Part shown: piece by piece, positions 60,736 through 64,000 of the stretch
Numbering within the stretch: position 1 is the first letter of the stretch
Layout: each line of letters opens with the position of its first letter
Source of the DNA: Pedobacter yonginensis
GTDB lineage: Bacteria > Bacteroidota > Bacteroidia > Sphingobacteriales > Sphingobacteriaceae
Assembly (NCBI RefSeq): GCF_003173595.1
Contig: NZ_QGNZ01000003.1
Coordinates: forward strand, 496,001 to 560,000
DNA: 64,000 nucleotides
Direction of reading: 5' to 3'
Notes under the pieces: model-generated
Database searches by the model: none
The model's input: the letters and a program-made list of their open reading frames with translations, nothing else
What the model was told of the DNA's origin: nothing
Program-made: the position numbers and the translations under genes

Positions 60736-61297
60736 GTGTTAAGCAAAGGTAATAAAAGGGAATTGCTTTTCTTTTAAGGTTTTAAATACAGCTAGGTTTA
60801 GAGGTGTAAATCAAATCCGAATCATAGCAGAGAAATCTTAAACTTAGCTGGATTATCACCGCCAAGGTACGTGTCCGCACGTACCCTTATTTGAACTATT
60901 TTATTGATTCGTGAAGATACGAACCAAGGCAAAGGAGAGGACAGATTCAATTTTGTCCCACCGCCAGGTTATGTGTCCGCACGTACCCTTATTTGAACTA
61001 TTTTATTGATTCGTGAAGACACGAACCAAGGCAAAGGAAATGACAGATTCAATTTTCGTCCTTTCAATCATAGCGAAGAAATCTTGAACCTAGCTGGATT
61101 ATCACCGCCAGGGTACGTCTCTGCAAGTACCCTTATTTGAACTATTTTATTGATTCGTGAAGACACGAACCAAGGCCTTAGGGACTTGTAAACTCGTCTC
61201 AATGAACTGTTGATTTGAAATCCACATCAATTGTAAATTTAACCTAAGCAGTAACAAAAGGCAAAGAAAAATCCTAAAAAATCGCTTAATTTACACA
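60736..61297. repeat. Three-copy cluster of paired hairpin repeats
   Basis: Three units contain GGTACGTGTCCGCACGTACC (two diverged copies), CTTATTTGAACTATTTTATTGA and TTCGTGAAGACACGAA with CCAAGGC: hairpins at 60908-60923 (one mismatch), 61010-61025 and 61154-61169. A block TAGCTGGATTATCACCGCCA precedes the first and third. No coding potential. The crtI start follows. Confidence 0.8.
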
Positions 61298-62779
61298 ATG
61301 GATGAAAAACCTAAAATTACTGTTATTGGAGCAGGTTTCGCAGGACTAGCTGCAGCCGCATTATTGGCTAAAGATGGTTGCGATGTTACCGTTTTAGAGA
61401 AAAATGAAATGGCCGGCGGACGCGCCAGAACTTGGGAAAAAGACGGTTTTTTATTCGATTTAGGACCGAGCTGGTATTGGATGCCAGATGTTTTTGAAAA
61501 CTATTTCAATCTATTTAACAAAAAAACAGCCGATTTTTACGCGTTAAAAAGGCTAGAACCATCCTACCGCATTTATTTCGGTAAAGATGATGTTATTGAC
61601 GTTCCTGCAACGCTAGACGAATTATACACGCTTTTCGAAACCCTCGAACCTGGTAGCACTGAAAATTTAAAGTCTTTTTTAGCACAAGCCCAATATAAGT
61701 ATGAGGTAGGCATGAACGAATACGTGTTTAAGCCTTCTCATAGTGTAATGGAATATTTTGATCCACGTTTAGCCGTGAGTGGAATAAAGCTGCAGCTTTT
61801 AGGCAACATGCGTAAGCATGTGCATAAGCTCTTTAAAAATGAAAAACTCAGAAAACTTTTAGAATTTCCGGTGCTGTTTTTAGGTGCGACCCCACAGAAT
61901 ACCCCCGCATTATACAGCTTAATGAATTATGCAGATTTGGTTTTGGGCACTTGGTACCCAATGGGCGGCATGCACAAAATTGTTTCGGCCATGCAAAGCA
62001 TTGCAGAAGAGCAGGGTGTAAAATTTATTTTCAACACCGAAGTAAATAAAATTACCGTGAATGATAATCTTGCCGAAGCTGTTTTAACCAATAATGGCAC
62101 TTTTGAAACAGATTATATTGTGGGCAATGCAGATTATCACCACATCGATCAACATCTCCTCGATAAACCTTACCGAAACTACTCTGCCGAATACTGGGAC
62201 AGCAGAACAATGGCACCATCTTGTTTATTATTCTATATCGGATTAAACAAAAAATTAGAAAACATCCTCCATCATAATTTATTTTTCGATGAAAACTTTG
62301 ATGAACATGCAGAGGAAATCTATACCGACCCCAAATGGCCATCGAAACCACTATTTTATGCCTGTTGCCCATCCGTAACGGATCCAAGTGTAGCGCCCGA
62401 AGGATGTGAAAATTTGTTTTTTTTAATCCCAATTGCACCCGGACTGAAAGATAACGAAAGCGAACGCGAAAAATATTTCAATTTATTGGTTAAGCGCTTT
62501 AAAGATTTAACCGGCAACAACATCAATGAGCACATCTTATTTAAAAGAAGCTATGCTATGAACGATTTTGTTGAAGACTACCATGCATTTAAAGGAAACG
62601 CTTACGGTTTAGCTAACACTTTGAAACAGACAGCCTTCCTTAAACCACGAATGAAAAGCAAGGTGTCCAATTTATTTTTTACAGGACAATTAACCGTTCC
62701 TGGCCCTGGTGTACCTCCTGCGATCATATCTGGGCAGGTGGTAGTAAAAGAAATAAAAAAAAAGTTGAAAAAAGCTTGA
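61298..62779 (+). CDS. crtI: Phytoene desaturase
   Basis: 493 residues, the normal length. FAD-binding GAGFAGLAAAALLAKDG (residues 11-27), ENEMAGGRARTWEKDG-like block (KNEMAGGRARTWEKDGFLFDLGPSWYWMP), and the C-terminal FTGQLTVPGPGVPPAIISGQVV signature of CrtI. It converts phytoene to lycopene, the substrate of the cyclase encoded 1.1 kb away. Phytoene synthase (crtB) is not adjacent. Confidence 0.95.
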   Translation: MDEKPKITVIGAGFAGLAAAALLAKDGCDVTVLEKNEMAGGRARTWEKDGFLFDLGPSWYWMPDVFENYFNLFNKKTADFYALKRLEPSYRIYFGKDDVIDVPATLDELYTLFETLEPGSTENLKSFLAQAQYKYEVGMNEYVFKPSHSVMEYFDPRLAVSGIKLQLLGNMRKHVHKLFKNEKLRKLLEFPVLFLGATPQNTPALYSLMNYADLVLGTWYPMGGMHKIVSAMQSIAEEQGVKFIFNTEVNKITVNDNLAEAVLTNNGTFETDYIVGNADYHHIDQHLLDKPYRNYSAEYWDSRTMAPSCLLFYIGLNKKLENILHHNLFFDENFDEHAEEIYTDPKWPSKPLFYACCPSVTDPSVAPEGCENLFFLIPIAPGLKDNESEREKYFNLLVKRFKDLTGNNINEHILFKRSYAMNDFVEDYHAFKGNAYGLANTLKQTAFLKPRMKSKVSNLFFTGQLTVPGPGVPPAIISGQVVVKEIKKKLKKA

Positions 62780-62805
62780 CAAAATTAAAATTTCGCTTAT
62801 CTTTA
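62776..62805 (+). promoter_or_regulatory. Promoter at the end of crtI
   Basis: TTG, 19 bases, TATCTTTA: fits the Bacteroidota -33/-7 pattern with one mismatch in the last position (TAnnTTTG). Transcription would start near 62812, outside any gene, and run toward a strong terminator. Confidence 0.6.
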
Positions 62806-62809
62806 TAAC

Positions 62810-62975
62810 CACAAAACAAAAACACTGCAAATTTTACTTAAAACACATTATAAGTTAAGGTTTGCTTTTGTTTCGGAATTAGAGAGAAGGCAAATTGTTG
62901 AAATAAAAAATAAGAATCAACTAACCAAATATATGATAAGCAAAAAGGCTTGGGTTTTCCCAGGCCTTTTGCTTT
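62810..62975 (+). ncRNA. Candidate small RNA downstream of crtI
   Basis: About 165 bases between a promoter match and a strong terminator with no convincing frame inside (a 20-codon frame at 62933 overlaps the terminator stem). It could be a small RNA; no known family was identified. Confidence 0.4.
62943..62970 (+). terminator. Strong rho-independent terminator
   Basis: AAAAGGCTTGGG, TTTT loop, CCCAGGCCTTTT: 11 of 12 pairs match, then GCTTTT. It ends the candidate small RNA and any read-through from crtI. Confidence 0.8.
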
Positions 62976-63033
62976 TAACACATTTCCGTTTTTGATAATC
63001 TTCCCCTCATTATCCTAAAAAAACTTCGGGCCA

Positions 63034-63061
63034 TAAAAAAAGCCCAGATCAATCTGAGCTT
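63034..63061 (-). terminator. Terminator of the sigma factor gene
   Basis: On the minus strand: AGCTCAGAT, TG, ATCTGGGCT, then seven Ts. One mismatch in the stem. It lies 24 bases past the stop at 63085. Confidence 0.8.
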
Positions 63062-63084
63062 CTAAATTTTTTATGCTATGAGGT

Positions 63085-63615
63085 TTATACCATCTCTGCA
63101 ATGCTAAGATCTTTCGAATACGTTTTAAGGTATTTTTTAAGAATCCCCCTTGCTACGTGGATACGTGTTTTAACCGTACCAATTGGAATTTGTAACATAT
63201 CTGCAATTTCGTGATATTTATAACCTTCAAAATAACGGATAAAAGGAACATAATATTCTTGAGGCAATTGTGCTAATGCTTTATCAATATCGCCCATAAC
63301 AAATTTACTTTCCGCTTGGTTTTTGGTTGCGCTGTAAGAAAGATTTGCCGAAGAAATATCTTCACTTTGGGTAATTAATGTATTGGTTTTAACTAAACGA
63401 CGATAGTTGTTAATGAAAGTATTTTTCATGATGGTAAACAACCAGCCTTTTAAATTAGTACCCTCTTTAAATTTGTTGTAATACGTAATGGCTTTAAGCA
63501 TCGTATCTTGAACAAGGTCATTTGCATCTTCTGCATCTTTTGTAAAGTTTAACGCGTAAGATCTAAGTGATACCGAGTGATGGTTAACAAGATGGTTGAA
63601 TTCAAATTTTGTCAT
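63085..63615 (-). CDS. ECF-type RNA polymerase sigma factor
   Basis: 176 residues from MTKFEFNHLVNHH at 63615; 10 more residues upstream look like an accidental extension. Sigma-2: FTKDAEDANDLVQDTMLKAITYYNKF and GWLFTIMKNTFINNYRR. Sigma-4: LPQEYYVPFIRYFEGYKYHEIADMLQIPIGTVKTRIHVARG. No anti-sigma gene lies next to it. In related bacteria such sigma genes are often near carotenoid genes, and crtI is only 300 bases away, so light or stress control of pigment is possible. Confidence 0.92.
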   Translation of the reverse strand: MTKFEFNHLVNHHSVSLRSYALNFTKDAEDANDLVQDTMLKAITYYNKFKEGTNLKGWLFTIMKNTFINNYRRLVKTNTLITQSEDISSANLSYSATKNQAESKFVMGDIDKALAQLPQEYYVPFIRYFEGYKYHEIADMLQIPIGTVKTRIHVARGILKKYLKTYSKDLSIAEMV

Positions 63616-63744
63616 GATGTTTAGCTTTAGGGTGATTAAAAACAAATGATTTGTTTTCTTTTACGCCAAAACTTAAACAAACTTAGTACCAAAAAAAAAT
63701 CGTACCGTGCCAAATGCGTAGAAGTAAGCAGGAGCGTATTTACG

Positions 63745-64000
63745 TCACAGAATATTTACTTCTCGCTCCAATGTGACTCCAAAAGTGGACTTTACACTGT
63801 CTATAATTTGTGCAGAAAATTTAAAAACCTCCGTGCCAGTTGCCTTGCCATGGTTAACTAAAACCAAAGCTTGGTTTTTCCACGTACCGGTTTCGCCAAC
63901 AACTTTGCCCTTCCAGCCGCATTGCTCAATCAACCAACCCGCAGCAAGTTTAATTTTACCATCAGCTGTTGGGTAATGTACCACATCGGGGTGTTTAGCA
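63745..64000 (-). CDS. murB: UDP-N-acetylenolpyruvoylglucosamine reductase, C-terminal part
   Basis: The last 84 residues of a MurB-like protein run off the right edge: KHPDVVHYP, then IKLAAGWLIEQCGWKGK, TGTWKNQALVLVNHGKATG and the final FGVTLEREVNIL. The AGWLIE-C-GxKG and N-gxAtg-dv patterns mark the MurB C-terminal substrate domain; the last conserved Glu is in LEREVNIL. It reduces UDP-GlcNAc-enolpyruvate in peptidoglycan synthesis. The FAD domain lies beyond the window. Confidence 0.92.
   Translation of the reverse strand, partial: AKHPDVVHYPTADGKIKLAAGWLIEQCGWKGKVVGETGTWKNQALVLVNHGKATGTEVFKFSAQIIDSVKSTFGVTLEREVNIL

Noticed and set aside
62933..62995. 20-codon frame beginning MISKKAWVFPG
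   Set aside because: It coincides with the terminator stem, so the apparent codons follow from the hairpin.

Overview
The window looks like a chromosomal segment of a Bacteroidota bacterium, most probably a Pedobacter-like member of the Sphingobacteriaceae. The evidence is two SusC/SusD pairs with Bacteroidota-specific lipoproteins (DUF5007, DUF5008, DUF4983, DUF1735), promoters of the TTG-N19/20-TAnnTTTG type, AT-rich DNA with weak Shine-Dalgarno sites, a NUDIX-type sugar regulator next to galK, and flexirubin/carotenoid-type genes. No ribosomal RNA is present; two tandem tRNA-Asn genes are.

Region by region. 1-140: start of a LacI-type regulator running off the left edge. 531-2418: orphan response regulator and DNA polymerase IV. 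2419-2932: hairpin-repeat cluster. 2933-23791: one long minus-strand glycan-utilisation locus. It reads susC2, susD2, fasciclin/discoidin lipoprotein, DUF5007, susC1, susD1, fasciclin lipoprotein, DUF5008/delta-60 protein, DUF4983 pseudo-phosphodiesterase, DUF1735-PA14, PKD-discoidin, followed after a terminator and a new promoter region by a GtaA-like DUF4965/DUF1793 protein. 24372-27576: a split 5'-nucleotidase (C-terminal domain gene first) convergent with a SulP transporter. 27577-28474: repeat-rich gap. 28475-30622: galK and a divergent NUDIX-like regulator that share a palindromic operator. 30690-34544: small unknowns, DUF72, an FAD/NAD(P)-binding protein and DUF1543. 34557-34960: tandem 56-bp repeats. 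35220-37493: GH92 enzyme. 37517-39586: DinB-like protein, two GNATs and a VOC protein.

39828-56811 is a defence island. Its left edge carries a copy of the tRNA-Asn terminator plus the last bases of a tRNA acceptor end; its right edge is the tRNA-Asn pair. It holds a Septu-like ATPase/HNH pair and an unrecognised PD-(D/E)XK-like protein on the minus strand. Divergent from these runs a long plus-strand set: MORC/MutL-like GHKL ATPase, Z1 ATPase, DUF4420 nuclease, two different cytosine-5 methyltransferases, a three-part protein (unknown N-domain, Mrr_N-like winged helix, DUF262), an AAA/DUF3696 ATPase and a protein with a C-terminal motif resembling RNase toxins. The first part resembles Mza-type (MutL, Z1, DUF) systems, but no AIPR gene is present and the downstream effector set is unusual. 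This is the best candidate for an undescribed system here.

After the island come a PfkB kinase, a cytochrome b5-like protein, a 282-bp tandem repeat array, carotenoid genes (fused lycopene cyclase, crtI), a candidate small RNA, an ECF sigma factor and the 3' part of murB.

Three copies of a near-perfect LacI-type palindrome (consensus TAGTAAAACGTTTTACTA) lie upstream of susC2, the GtaA-like gene and the GH92 gene. They suggest one regulon covering genes up to 30 kb apart, possibly controlled by the LacI protein at the left edge.
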